A stretch of DNA of 64,000 nucleotides from Streptomyces sp. NBC_00659 (GCF_036226925.1 NZ_CP109031.1:5270001-5334000), one strand, 5' to 3'. Shown: positions 44,792 to 54,391, numbered from the stretch's first letter. The notes: generated by a model from the letters alone, not told the origin. Made by a program: numbers and translations.

Positions 44792-46350
44792 TGGCCGTCC
44801 CGGTCGTGGGACGAGACCGGGATCGTCTCCTTGTGGAAGTAGGACGGGCGGAACGCGCTGTACAGGAGCATCAGGACGGCTCCGAGCAGAAGGGCGCCGA
44901 CGCCGGTGACGAAGACGCCGCCGAGTTGCCGGTGCGGTGGGAACGGCAGGGTCCACGAGGTGCTGCCGTAGTCGGCGGCGGCGTACACGAAGCAGGCGTT
45001 GACGAAGAAGTAGAGGAGCATCAGGCCGCCCAGGCCCGGCATGATCCCGCGCGTCCAGAGGTCGTGCGGGCTGCGCGTGAGGACCTTGCGGTAGTACCAG
45101 ACGCAGGCGAAGCCCGTGAGCCCGTAGTAGAAGGCGATCATCAGGCCGACCGAGCCGATGGAGTCGGCCAGCACGTTCTCGCTCGCCCTGGTCAGCAGGA
45201 CGTAGAAGACGATCGAGGCGATGCCCATGCCCACGGTGGACCAGGTCGGGGTCAGGAACCGGGGGTGGATGCGGGCGAAGCGCTGCGGGAGGGCCTTGAA
45301 CGCGGCCATGGACAGCGTGGTGCGGGCGGTCGGCAGGATGGTCGTCTGCGTGGAGGCCGCCGCCGAGGTCAGGACCATCACGATCAGGAGCTTGGTGGCG
45401 ACCGTGCCCCAGCCCCCGGTGCCGAAGACCTCGGCGCCGAGACTGGAGAGGACGTCTCCGGAGTTGTCCGGGTTGCCCAGACCGATGCCCTGTTCGCCGA
45501 CCCCCGCGAAGGCCTGCGCGGACGTGGTGACCATGAGGTAGACGAGCAGCAGGATGACGGTCGACATGACGGCCGCGCGGCCGGGAGTGCGGTCGCGGTC
45601 GACGGTCTCCTCGTTCACGGACACCGCGGTGTCCCAGCCCCAGTAGATGAACACTCCGGCGAGGATGCTCTTGGTCAGGTCGTCGAACGAGTTGATCTCG
45701 AAGGGGTTGAACCACGACCACGAGATCTCCGAGGAGACGTCCGGCGCCGTGCCGCCGTACACCTTGACCAGCGCGGTCACCGCCAGCAGACACAGCACCA
45801 CGATCTCGATGCTGAGCAGCGCCTTCTGGAGGTTGGCCGAGAGCTCGATGCCGATGTAGCAGACCAGGGTCATGACGGCGATCCACAGCACGCCGACGAA
45901 GGTCACCCAGAACGTGTCCTGCGCCAGCCCGTCCGCGCCCACGAGCTGGAAGCCGTACGAGCCGGCGATCTGGGCCAGGTTGGCCATCACGATGATGTCG
46001 GCCGCGACGATGCCCCAGCCGCCCAGCCAGCCGGTACGGGGGCCGAAGGCCCTGGCCGCCCAGGTGAACGTCGTGCCGCAGTCGGGATCGGCCCGGTTCA
46101 GCTCCTTGTAGCCGTAGGCGATGAGGAACATCGGGACGAAGGCGAGGACGATCACGATCGGCGACTGGAAGCCCACGATGCCGACGATGATGCCGAGGGT
46201 CGCCGCGAGGCTGTAGGCGGGGGCCGTGGAGGCCAGCCCGATCACCGTGCTGGAGAACAGGCCCAGGGCGCCACCCTTGAGACCCTTGTCCGTGGCCCCG
46301 GGGCCCAGCGGTGGCAGTGGCGCGGGCGGCGGGACGGATGGTGAGCTCAT
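44788..46350 (-). CDS. APC-superfamily amino-acid permease
   Basis: 520 residues with about 12-14 membrane segments. LGLFSSTVIGLASTAPAYSL is the helix-1 substrate region of the family, and FIYWGWDTAVSVNEE lies in the helix-6 region. It imports or exchanges an amino acid or polyamine; specificity is not apparent. The ATG at 46348-46350 is chosen for GGAGGG in front; the longer frame is unsupported. It stands alone; its promoter should be in 46351-46600. Confidence 0.92.
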   Translation of the reverse strand: MSSPSVPPPAPLPPLGPGATDKGLKGGALGLFSSTVIGLASTAPAYSLAATLGIIVGIVGFQSPIVIVLAFVPMFLIAYGYKELNRADPDCGTTFTWAARAFGPRTGWLGGWGIVAADIIVMANLAQIAGSYGFQLVGADGLAQDTFWVTFVGVLWIAVMTLVCYIGIELSANLQKALLSIEIVVLCLLAVTALVKVYGGTAPDVSSEISWSWFNPFEINSFDDLTKSILAGVFIYWGWDTAVSVNEETVDRDRTPGRAAVMSTVILLLVYLMVTTSAQAFAGVGEQGIGLGNPDNSGDVLSSLGAEVFGTGGWGTVATKLLIVMVLTSAAASTQTTILPTARTTLSMAAFKALPQRFARIHPRFLTPTWSTVGMGIASIVFYVLLTRASENVLADSIGSVGLMIAFYYGLTGFACVWYYRKVLTRSPHDLWTRGIMPGLGGLMLLYFFVNACFVYAAADYGSTSWTLPFPPHRQLGGVFVTGVGALLLGAVLMLLYSAFRPSYFHKETIPVSSHDRDGH

Positions 46351-46744
46351 GACGCCCTCCGGAACCTGGTGGCGCCCGCCCGCCGAGGTGGACCGGGCGC
46401 ACGCTGTCCCCGGCCCGGGGAGCCTCGCGCATCCCGGGGACCATCGGGGACGTCCGGGGGGCCGGGCCGCTCCCACCAGCATGAACCCGCTCGCCGACAA
46501 CTGGTAGTCGAGCCGCGTCCGGGGCGGCTGTCACACCTTCGCGCTCCCGCGCGTCGGACGGGACGCTCCCGCCCGTCGGACGGAGAACCCGCTGCCGGCG
46601 ATCGAGGAGTTCCAGGAGTTCCAGGAGTTCCAGGAGTTCCGGGCGGGCCTGGGGAACCGGCCGGCCGGCCGCCCGTCGTCGAGCACCTCGACGTCAGGGG
46701 TGCGTACACGGGTCGGCCGGGCCGGGCGGTGTCATCCTGCGGGG
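46351..46744. repeat. Intergenic region with a 9-bp tandem repeat
   Basis: 394 bases between divergent genes. Bases 46610-46640 hold 3.4 copies of TTCCAGGAG, giving several Shine-Dalgarno-like AGGAG strings in series. No protein gene is supported, although one frame through the repeat reads as EFQEFQEF. Confidence 0.65.
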
Positions 46745-47171
46745 ATGACGGGATCCAGCGCGGCGGGCGGCGGGTACTCCGGTACCCCGTTGGCCCGGAA
46801 GATCGGCATCAAGGCGGGGTACCGGGTACGGCTCGTCCACGGCCCGCGGGACTGGGGGATTCCCGGGCTGCCCGAGGACTGCGAGGTCGGGGAGAGCGGC
46901 CCGGAGGGGGCGGACGTCACCGTCGCCTTTCTTCCGGGAGCGCGCCCGGCTCGCGGCACAGGCGGCCGGACTGGCCGCCGGCCTGTCCGACGAGGCCATG
47001 CTGTGGATCGCCTGGCCCCGCCGCGCGGCCGGGCACCGCAGCGACATCACGGAGAACGATCTGCGGGACCTCTTCCTGCCCCTCGGTGTCGTCGACGTGA
47101 AGGTGGCGGCCCTGGGGGAGGACTGGTCGGGGCTGAAATTCGTCCGCCGCAAGGAGAACAGGCGCTCCTGA
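46745..47171 (+). pseudogene. DUF3052 gene with a single-base frameshift
   Basis: Frame 1 from the ATG at 46745 reads YSGTPLARKIGIKAGYRVRL ... GADVTVAF, the first half of a DUF3052 protein. At 46928-46930 (TTT) one extra base shifts the frame. The second half, FRERARLAAQ ... MLWIAWPRRA ... DWSGLKFVRRKENRRS, continues in the other frame to the TGA at 47169-47171. Removing one T restores an uninterrupted protein of about 141 residues. Either the gene is inactivated or there is a sequencing error in the short homopolymer. DUF3052 function is unknown. The ribosome site is weak. Confidence 0.85.
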
Positions 47172-47284
47172 ACGCGGAGGTATGTGTCTAGATCAGGATG
47201 TACGCGCGGCGGACCTGACGGCGTACGTGAGGGGTCATCCCGGTGAACGACTAGCATCGCGGCACAGTTGTCGGCCGGGATGGG

Positions 47285-48199
47285 GTGGGTGTCGTGTCGC
47301 AGGCGGAGGAGGGGCCGCGGATCGCCGTTGCCGTGGTGACCATGGGCAACCGGCCCGTCGAGGTCGACGCGCTGCTCACTTCCGTGGCCAAGCAGGACGT
47401 GGCCCCCACCCGGATCGTGATCGTCGGCAACGGCTGCCCGCTGCCGGAGTTCGCCGAACGCCTCGGCCTGCCGGGCGAGGTGACCACGGTCGAACTGGAC
47501 GACAACCTCGGCTGCCCCGGTGGCCGGAATGTGGGCCTGAGCCGGCTCCGTGAGTTCGGGGACGTGGACGTGGTCGTCGAACTCGACGACGACGGGCTCC
47601 TGGTGGACGGCGACGTGCTGCGCAAGGTGCGCGATCTGTACGCCGCCCGGCCGCGGCTCGGCATAGTCGGCTTCCGCATCGCCGACGAGCACGGGGAGAC
47701 GCAGCGCCGCCATGTGCCGAGGGTCGGGGCCAAGGACCCGATGCGCGGGGGGCCGGTCACCGGCTTTCTCGGGGGCGGCCACGCGCTGTCCATGCCGATG
47801 CTCGCCGAGACGGGGGACTGGCCCGCCGAGTTCTTCTTCGCGCACGAGGAGACCGACCTCGCCTGGCGGGCGATCGACGCCGGCTGGACCGTGCTGTACG
47901 AGCCCGGACTGCTCCTCCAGCATCCCAAGACCTCGCCCGCCCGGCACGCCATCTACTACCGGGTGACCGCCCGCAACCGGGTCTGGCTCACCCGCCGCCG
48001 CCTGCCCCTGGCGCTGATCCCCGTGCACCTGGGGATCTGGATCGTGCTCACGCTCCTGCGGACGCGGTCGGTCGGTGGGTTGAGGGCCTGGTTCGGCGGA
48101 TTCGCGGAAGGGCTGCGGCGTTCCGGCGGAGAGCGGCGCCCGATGCGGTGGCGGACGGTCTGGCGGCTCACCCGTCTCGGTCGTCCGCCGGTCATCTGA
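47285..48199 (+). CDS. Family 2 glycosyltransferase
   Basis: 304 residues. GT-A fold: IAVAVVTMGNRPVEVDALL at the start, VELDDNLGCPGGRNVG and a DDD metal site (VVELDDDGLL) equivalent to DxD, then HEETDLAWRAIDAGW, the catalytic ED-like motif. A C-terminal hydrophobic stretch LPLALIPVHLGIWIVLTLL suggests attachment to the inner membrane. A rhamnosyl/galactofuranosyl-type transferase acting on a cell-envelope glycan is plausible, but the acceptor is unknown. Start: GTG at 47285 or 47294; the second has better spacing to GGGGTGGG. Confidence 0.88.
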   Translation: MGVVSQAEEGPRIAVAVVTMGNRPVEVDALLTSVAKQDVAPTRIVIVGNGCPLPEFAERLGLPGEVTTVELDDNLGCPGGRNVGLSRLREFGDVDVVVELDDDGLLVDGDVLRKVRDLYAARPRLGIVGFRIADEHGETQRRHVPRVGAKDPMRGGPVTGFLGGGHALSMPMLAETGDWPAEFFFAHEETDLAWRAIDAGWTVLYEPGLLLQHPKTSPARHAIYYRVTARNRVWLTRRRLPLALIPVHLGIWIVLTLLRTRSVGGLRAWFGGFAEGLRRSGGERRPMRWRTVWRLTRLGRPPVI

Positions 48200-48315
48200 A
48201 GCCGGCTCGCCGGTCCCGTAAGCCGGTCCTGAGTGGGATTCCTCCAGGGGAATCCCGCCGGGAGTGCGGTACGAGGGTTCTTGAACGGGTTCCGTGCGGG
48301 GGTTCGGTACGGGTT

Positions 48316-48345
48316 CCGTGCGGGTTGCGTACGGAACCCGCACGG
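48316..48345 (+). terminator. Hairpin downstream of the glycosyltransferase gene
   Basis: CCGTGCGGGTT (48316-48326) and its complement (48335-48345), within a patch of repeated ggttccgtgcggg units. Confidence 0.6.
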
Positions 48346-48361
48346 GAATTTCATACGGACG

Positions 48362-48397
48362 GAGGCCCCGGTCGATCACCTCAACGACCGGGGCCTC
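48362..48397. terminator. Second hairpin, 13-bp perfect stem
   Basis: GAGGCCCCGGTCG (48362-48374) pairs with 48385-48397 around 10 bases. Probably the main terminator of the glycosyltransferase gene. The remaining ~240 bases before the SARP gene contain its promoter region and no other gene. Confidence 0.8.
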
Positions 48398-48637
48398 TCA
48401 CGTCCCCGGATCCGGCCGCGGCGGCGACACTCCCCCGAGTTACGCGTAGTACGCGCGCACCGTCGGGCCAGATCCGATGGAATGATCACATCAGTCCCCG
48501 CCAACGGATCGCTAACATGAGGCCAACGGTTCCCTCGGGAACGATCACTTGATCGGCGTGAACTCGTCCTGGGAGGGCGTGAAACCGCCGTGGTGCGCGG
48601 CCTGCGCGGCCGGGCGGAGAGGCGATGGGGCGGTGTG

Positions 48638-51600
48638 ATGCGGAACGGGCTGCGGTTCGGGCTGCTGGGGCCGCCGGTCCTGTACGGCGCCGAAGGCGAG
48701 ATCGGCTCGATCGGCAGCCGGAAGATGCGTGCCCTGCTGGCCGCGCTGCTCCTCGAACCGGGCAGGGTCGTCTCCGTCGACGTGCTCAGGGACGCGCTGT
48801 GGGGCGGGGCCCCACCCGCCTCCGCCCAGGCGTCCCTCCAGAACCACGTGACCCGGCTGCGCCGTCTCCTCGATGATCCGGAACGCCTGCGCGCGGTACC
48901 GCCGGGGTACCTCCTGCGGGTCGGCGAGGGCGAGTTGGACGTCCGCGTCTTCGAGCGGCACGCCACCGTCGCGCGCGACGCGTACGCCGAGCGCGACTGG
49001 GATCGGGCGCTGCGCGAGTCCACCGCCGCGCTCGCGCTGTGGCGCGGCACCCCGCTCAGCGGCCTGCCGCCCGAGACCGGCGGGCACGCTTTCGTCCAGC
49101 GGCTGGAGGAAGCCCGGCTGCTCGTCCTGGAGTGGGGGTACGAGGCGGAGCTGCGCCTCGACCCGACGGCCTCCCGGCTCGACCGGCTGGCACCGGAACT
49201 GGCCGCCCGCACGGCCGAGCATCCGCTCCGCGAGTCGTTCCACCGGCTTCTCATGCTCGTGCTGCACCGCACCGGACGGCAGGCCGAGGCCCTCGCCGTC
49301 CACCGCGACCTGCGGGCCCGCCTGCTCGACGAACTCGGCATCGAGCCGGGACCGGCCGTGCGCAGGGCCCATCTGGAGATCCTGCGGGACAACGACCGGG
49401 TCCCCGGTGACGTCCACGCCGACGACGTGACCTCGGGCGGATCCGGCGCCGGAGACCGCGCCATGGGCGGGAGCGGATCCCGGGGCGGTGCGGGGCGCGG
49501 GGGTGGTGACCTGGGCCGGGACGAGAGCCGGGAGAGGGACGGCGACCGGGGGCGGTACGACGGCCGTGACCAGGACCGGAACCCGAGCGCGGACGGCAGC
49601 GGCGACCGGGCTCGGAGCAGGGTCGGCGACGGGGACGGCCATTGGGCCTGGAGCGGCGACGGGGACGGTGACGGCGACGCTGATTGGGCTCGGAACAGCG
49701 ACGGCGACGACGACGGTGACGGGACCGTGGTCGCCGACGGGGGCAGCGGCAGCGACTGGGACACCGGCCGGAGCGCCGGCCGCGAGGACGACGGTGGCCG
49801 GTTCGGGAACGTCGGTCACGACGGCGGCGGTGACGGTGGCCGGGATGTGGACGATGAGGCGGTGGAGTCCGTGGCCGAGTCCGCCCGGGTCGAACAGGGC
49901 ATCACCTCGCCTCCCCGCCCCGCTCAACTCCCGCCGCCCCCGGCACACTTCACCGGACGTGAGGACGTCCGTGACCGGCTGCTCCAGATCCTGGACCCGG
50001 AACACTCCGTGCGTCTCACGCACCCGCAGGACCCGGCCCACCCGGACTGCGGGCCCACCGCGAGAGCATCCGCAGACGCGTCCGCCCGTGCATCCGCCCG
50101 TGCGTTCATGGCACCCGGATTCGGTGCCACGACGATCGCCGGGGCGCCCGGCCTGCCAACCGGCGGGACAGCCGGACGGGCACCCGCCGGGGTGAACTCC
50201 GTTCGGACAAACGGCGATACGCAGGGCGCGGGGTACGGCGACCGCCCCTTCGGCGGTGACCCCGTCACCGGGCTGCCCCGTGTCGCGGTGATCAGCGGAA
50301 TGGCGGGCGTCGGCAAGAGCGCGCTCGCGCTGCATGTCGCGCACGGACTGCGGGAACGTTTCACCGACGGCCAGCTGTACGTCAACCTGCACGGCGCCAC
50401 CCCCGGCATGACCCCGCTCACCGCCGGTCAGGCGCTCGCCGCGCTCCTGCGCGACCTGGGGGCGGAACCCCGGCGCATCCCCGAACACCCCGACGCGGCG
50501 GCGGCGTTGCTCCGGTCGATGCTCGCGCCCACCCGCACCCTGATGGTGCTGGACGACGCGGCGCACGCCGCCCAGGTGCGGCCGCTGCTGCCGGCCGGCG
50601 CGGGCTGCGCGGTGATCGTGACGAGCCGCTCGCCGCTCACCGCGCTGGACGGCGCCGACCGTTTCCCGCTCGCGCCGCTGACGGACGAGGACAGCGCGGC
50701 CCTGCTCCGCGCGGTCTCCGGCCGCCGGGACGGACTCGACGGAGGTCACCCCCTAGTCGAACTCACCGGTCGGCTGCCACTCGCCCTGCGCGTCGTCGCG
50801 GCCCGTCTCGCCGCCCGCCGCGCCCTGACCCCCGACGTTCTCGCCGGTCAACTGGCGGCCACGGAAGGCCGGTTGCACCATCTGGAGTACGACGACCTGA
50901 GCGTGCGCCGTTCGCTCGCCGTCGCGTACGACGCGCTGCGCGCCTCCGAGCGCGAGGCCGACCGCGACGCGGCGCTCGCCCTGTGCCGTATCGGCGCGCT
51001 CGACCTGCCCGCCTACGGAGCCGCCCTCGTCGCCCGCCTCTCCGGCACCGACGAGCGTCGCGCCGAGGCCGCGCTCGACCGCCTCGTCGATGTCGCCCTC
51101 CTGGAGGAGACCGCGTACGGGCGGTACGCGCCGCACGATCTCGTACGGGATTTCGCCCGGGAGATCGCGGGCGCGGCGGAGTGCGTCGTCGCGACAGCGA
51201 CAGCAGCGACAGCGACAGCAGCGGCAGCGGCAGTGTCGGCAGCGGCCGTGGGTGCAGGTGCAGGTGCAGGTGCGGGCGCCGGCGCGGGACTCGCGGCTAC
51301 CGTGGCCGCTCCCGGAGGTGAGGCCGTCTCCGTCCGGGGCGGAGAGTTCGCCGCCGGTTCCGGTGGTGACGGTCCGGCCTTCCCGGGCGGTCACGGCGGT
51401 GTCGTACCTCTCGGTCATGACGCGGTCGTCGCCGAGCGTGCCCTGCGCTGGTACGCCGGTGTCGCCGCCCGCTCGCTGGAGGCGATCCTCGAACCCGGTC
51501 TCGACAGGGAGGACCGCGGCAGGCCGACCTCCTCGCAGCCGGCCGGGCACGCGGCGGACGTGGCGGCCACGCCCCCGTTCCGCTCCGGGCGGGAGGCCTT

Positions 51601-52549
51601 CGCCTGGGGCGACACGGAGCTGGCGAACGTGGTCGCGCTCGCGGAGCGGCACGCGCACGGCTCGCCGTACTTCCCCCTGCTGGCCCGCTTGCTCAACCCG
51701 TACGTCCAACGCAGTGGTCGCGTCGCCGAGTTGGAGGTCCTTCAGCGGGCCGCGCTCGCGGCGGCGCGTCTGCTCGGAGACGAGGCCGCCGAGGCGTACG
51801 CGCTCGGCGACCTCGGGGGCCTGCACTTCATGACGGGCCGGGTGGGTGAGGCTCTCACCCTGAACGACGAGGCGCTCGCGATCTGGAGCCGCCTCGGGGT
51901 GCGCTCCTGTCAGCGGCGGGCGCTGAACAACCGGGGCATGCTCCTGGAATCCCTCGGCCGTCATGCCGAGTCCGGCGAGGCCCTGCTGCAAAGCCTCGAG
52001 TTCTCGCGGGAGTTGGGCGACCCGCACATGGAGGCCATCACCTACAGCCACCTCGGCAACCTGTACGAGCACACCGACCCACGGGCCGCCATCGACCACC
52101 ACAAGCGCAGTCTCGCGATCGGTGACGCCGTGCAGGACGTGATCATCCGGCACTCCGCGCACTGCAACATCGGCTACGCCCACCTCACGCTCGGCGAACC
52201 GGCCGCCGCCGTACCGCACTTCGAGGAGAGCCTGCGCATCCTGGGCGGCCACGGCGACTGGCACGGCGAGTCACAGACCAGGCTCGGCCTGGTGCGGGCC
52301 CTGCGCGGTGTCGGTCAGTGGGAACGGGCCACGCGTGAGTGCGATCTGCTGCGCTGCCGTGCCGACCGCCGTGCCGACCGGTACACCGGAGGCCTCGCCC
52401 GTCACCAGGCGGGCCTGCTGCTGCGGGAACGCGGCGACGCCGAAGCGGCCCACCGGGAGTGGACGTCGGCCTTGGAGGCCCTGGAGGAGACGGACAGCCC
52501 GGTGACGGGCGAACTGCGGGAGCTGCTGGCGCGGCAGACGGCCCGGTGA
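48638..52549 (+). CDS. Large SARP/AfsR-type regulator (OmpR-type DNA-binding, BTAD, NB-ARC, TPR)
   Basis: 1303 residues. Residues ~5-92 are the winged-helix DNA-binding domain (ALLAALLLEPGRVVSVDVL; SLQNHVTRLRRLL) and ~100-245 the bacterial transcriptional activation domain. A 160-residue Asp/Gly/Arg-rich linker (~255-420) with DGDGDGDGD follows. The NB-ARC ATPase has P-loop GMAGVGKSAL near residue 554 and VLDDAAHAAQVRPLL. A second linker rich in Ala/Gly (~851-888) is encoded by simple repeats. TPR repeats fill ~1040-1300. Such proteins are ATP-gated activators of secondary metabolism or morphogenesis. No biosynthetic cluster is adjacent, so the target is not evident. ATG at 48638, with GTG just before as alternative. 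Confidence 0.93.
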   Translation: MRNGLRFGLLGPPVLYGAEGEIGSIGSRKMRALLAALLLEPGRVVSVDVLRDALWGGAPPASAQASLQNHVTRLRRLLDDPERLRAVPPGYLLRVGEGELDVRVFERHATVARDAYAERDWDRALRESTAALALWRGTPLSGLPPETGGHAFVQRLEEARLLVLEWGYEAELRLDPTASRLDRLAPELAARTAEHPLRESFHRLLMLVLHRTGRQAEALAVHRDLRARLLDELGIEPGPAVRRAHLEILRDNDRVPGDVHADDVTSGGSGAGDRAMGGSGSRGGAGRGGGDLGRDESRERDGDRGRYDGRDQDRNPSADGSGDRARSRVGDGDGHWAWSGDGDGDGDADWARNSDGDDDGDGTVVADGGSGSDWDTGRSAGREDDGGRFGNVGHDGGGDGGRDVDDEAVESVAESARVEQGITSPPRPAQLPPPPAHFTGREDVRDRLLQILDPEHSVRLTHPQDPAHPDCGPTARASADASARASARAFMAPGFGATTIAGAPGLPTGGTAGRAPAGVNSVRTNGDTQGAGYGDRPFGGDPVTGLPRVAVISGMAGVGKSALALHVAHGLRERFTDGQLYVNLHGATPGMTPLTAGQALAALLRDLGAEPRRIPEHPDAAAALLRSMLAPTRTLMVLDDAAHAAQVRPLLPAGAGCAVIVTSRSPLTALDGADRFPLAPLTDEDSAALLRAVSGRRDGLDGGHPLVELTGRLPLALRVVAARLAARRALTPDVLAGQLAATEGRLHHLEYDDLSVRRSLAVAYDALRASEREADRDAALALCRIGALDLPAYGAALVARLSGTDERRAEAALDRLVDVALLEETAYGRYAPHDLVRDFAREIAGAAECVVATATAATATAAAAAVSAAAVGAGAGAGAGAGAGLAATVAAPGGEAVSVRGGEFAAGSGGDGPAFPGGHGGVVPLGHDAVVAERALRWYAGVAARSLEAILEPGLDREDRGRPTSSQPAGHAADVAATPPFRSGREAFAWGDTELANVVALAERHAHGSPYFPLLARLLNPYVQRSGRVAELEVLQRAALAAARLLGDEAAEAYALGDLGGLHFMTGRVGEALTLNDEALAIWSRLGVRSCQRRALNNRGMLLESLGRHAESGEALLQSLEFSRELGDPHMEAITYSHLGNLYEHTDPRAAIDHHKRSLAIGDAVQDVIIRHSAHCNIGYAHLTLGEPAAAVPHFEESLRILGGHGDWHGESQTRLGLVRALRGVGQWERATRECDLLRCRADRRADRYTGGLARHQAGLLLRERGDAEAAHREWTSALEALEETDSPVTGELRELLARQTAR

Positions 52550-52596
52550 CGGGCGGAACCGCGGAAGCTTCTGGGCCGGCAGACCACCCGGCGTCA

Positions 52597-52684
52597 GGCG
52601 GACCGACGGTGAAGGCGGCCTGTGTCTCAGAGGGCCTGGCGGCGGACCGACGGTGAAGGCGGTCTGCGTCTCAGCGGGCCCGGC
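52597..52684. repeat. 44-bp tandem duplication
   Basis: Two head-to-tail copies (52597-52640 and 52641-52684) beginning ggcggaccgacggtgaaggc, with a few substitutions, between the SARP stop and the convergent polymerase stop. No coding role is seen. Confidence 0.8.
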
Positions 52685-52699
52685 GGCGGGCCGGCCGCG

Positions 52700-54391
52700 T
52701 CATTTCGCGTCCGCGTAACACCGTACGACCGCCGTCGTGAACGGAAAGCGCACCGGCGTCTGCCCGAACGTGAGGCGTCCCGCGACTTCGGCCGCGTCGC
52801 GGATGGCGGCCACCACGGTGTCGGCCTCCTCGGCGGGGCAGTGCACGATCACCTCGTCGTGCTGGAAGAAGACCAGCTCGGCGGCGAGCCCGGAGCAGGT
52901 GCGGCGCAGTGCCGCCAGCACCAGCAGGGCCCATTCGGCGGCACTGCCCTGCACGACGAAGTTGCGCGCGAACCGTCCGCGGGCGCGGGAGTCGGAGGAC
53001 GCGTAACCCGGCACCCAGCCCTGGTCGACGGTGGTGTCGACGGGATCGTCCTGCGGGATGCCCGCCTCCTCCCCGCTGCCGTCGCCCGCCCCGGCCGCCG
53101 GAGGACAGGTCCGCCCGAGCCAGGTCCGCACCAGGCGCCCCTCCTCGCCCGCGCGGGCCGCGTCGTCGACGTACGCGACCGCCTTGGGGAAACGGCGGCG
53201 GAGGAGGGCGAGGTTCTTCAGGCCGTCGCCGGACGTCTGGCCGTAGACGGCGCCGAGCACGGCGAGTTTGGCCTGCGCCCGGTCGCCGGAGAACGCCCGG
53301 TCCGACACCGCCTGGTAGAGGTCGCTCTCCCGGCCCGCGACCTCCATCAGGCCGGGGTCGCGGGAGATGGCCGCGAGGATGCGCGGCTCCATCTGGTCGG
53401 CGTCGGCGACGACCAGCCGCCAGCCGGGGTCGGCGACGACGGCACGCCGGATCACCTTGGGGATCTGGAGCGCGCCGCCGCCGTTGGTCACCCAGCGTCC
53501 GGTGACGGTCCCGCCCGGCAGGTACTCGGGCCGGAACCGTCCGTCGCGCACCCAGTCCTGGAGCCAGGACCAGCCGTGGGCGACCCAGATCCGGTACAGC
53601 TTCTTGTACTCGATCAGCGGTTTCACGGCCGGATGGTCGATCGACTCGATCTCCCACCGCCGGGTGGACCTGACCTTGATGCCTGCCTGCGCGAACGCCT
53701 TGACGACGTCGGCCGGCAGGTCGGGTCTGACCCGTCGTCCGAACGCGGCGGACACTTCGTCGGTCAGCTCGGCGAGGCGCCGGGGCTCACCGCCTCCGGT
53801 GTACCGCTCGCCGAGCAGTTCGTGCAGCACGTCCCGGTGGACGTCCGCGCTCCACGGCAGCCCCGACTGGTTCATCTCGGCGGCGACCAGCATTCCCGCG
53901 GACTCGGCGGCCGTCAGCAGTCGCATGCGGTCCGGGTGCGCGGTCTCGCCATGGCGACGCTGCTGGTCGGCGTAGACCGTGAGGAGATCCGCCAGCGGCA
54001 CGTGCACCGGGCGGGGTTCGAAGAGGGAGGACTGCGAACCGGGCTCGGCGGAACGCTGCGGCGGATCGGGCGGCACGGGGCCGCCGCGCAGTCTCGCCAG
54101 CGCGGCGGCCGCCGACCGGGGCTCGCCGAGCCGCCCCTCGTGTCCGAGCAGCAGGGTCTCGGCGGCTTCCATGTCGTAACACCGTTCCACTCGCACCCCC
54201 GTGGCGAGCAGTCGCGGATAGACATCGGCCGTCGACCGCCAGACCCACCGGCTCACGTCCGGCCGGGCCCGTACGGCCTCCGCGAGGTCCGCCTCCCGGC
54301 GGACCTCCCCCGTGGGCAGCCCGTCCGGGCCGAGGGCGGCGATCTCGACGCCACCGTCCTCGGCCGGCGCGAGAGCCCAGCGCTCGGTCAT
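52700..54391 (-). CDS. Family-A DNA polymerase with 3'-5' exonuclease-like N-terminus, no 5' nuclease
   Basis: 563 residues, much shorter than Pol I. The polymerase core has motif A as DADQMEPRILA (Pol I: DYSQIELR), the O-helix RxxxK region in RAQAKLAVLGAVYGQTSG, and motif C as FFQHDEVIVHC with the catalytic Asp. The N-terminal part resembles a degenerate 3'-5' exonuclease domain: CYDMEAAETLLLG is seen, but the DEDD acids are not obvious. There is no 5' flap nuclease domain. The annotation in Streptomyces is 'bifunctional 3'-5' exonuclease/DNA polymerase'; a repair or translesion role is plausible. The ATG at 54389-54391 follows CGGAGG. Confidence 0.9.
   Translation of the reverse strand: MTERWALAPAEDGGVEIAALGPDGLPTGEVRREADLAEAVRARPDVSRWVWRSTADVYPRLLATGVRVERCYDMEAAETLLLGHEGRLGEPRSAAAALARLRGGPVPPDPPQRSAEPGSQSSLFEPRPVHVPLADLLTVYADQQRRHGETAHPDRMRLLTAAESAGMLVAAEMNQSGLPWSADVHRDVLHELLGERYTGGGEPRRLAELTDEVSAAFGRRVRPDLPADVVKAFAQAGIKVRSTRRWEIESIDHPAVKPLIEYKKLYRIWVAHGWSWLQDWVRDGRFRPEYLPGGTVTGRWVTNGGGALQIPKVIRRAVVADPGWRLVVADADQMEPRILAAISRDPGLMEVAGRESDLYQAVSDRAFSGDRAQAKLAVLGAVYGQTSGDGLKNLALLRRRFPKAVAYVDDAARAGEEGRLVRTWLGRTCPPAAGAGDGSGEEAGIPQDDPVDTTVDQGWVPGYASSDSRARGRFARNFVVQGSAAEWALLVLAALRRTCSGLAAELVFFQHDEVIVHCPAEEADTVVAAIRDAAEVAGRLTFGQTPVRFPFTTAVVRCYADAK

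Noticed and set aside
48590..50749. Long antisense open frames opposite the SARP, IPT/TIG and other genes
   Set aside because: They mirror the third-position GC of the real genes, have no ribosome sites and give no recognisable products.
52597..52684. Duplicated 44-mer as attachment site of an element
   Set aside because: Copies are directly adjacent with nothing between and no integrase nearby; simple tandem duplication explains it.
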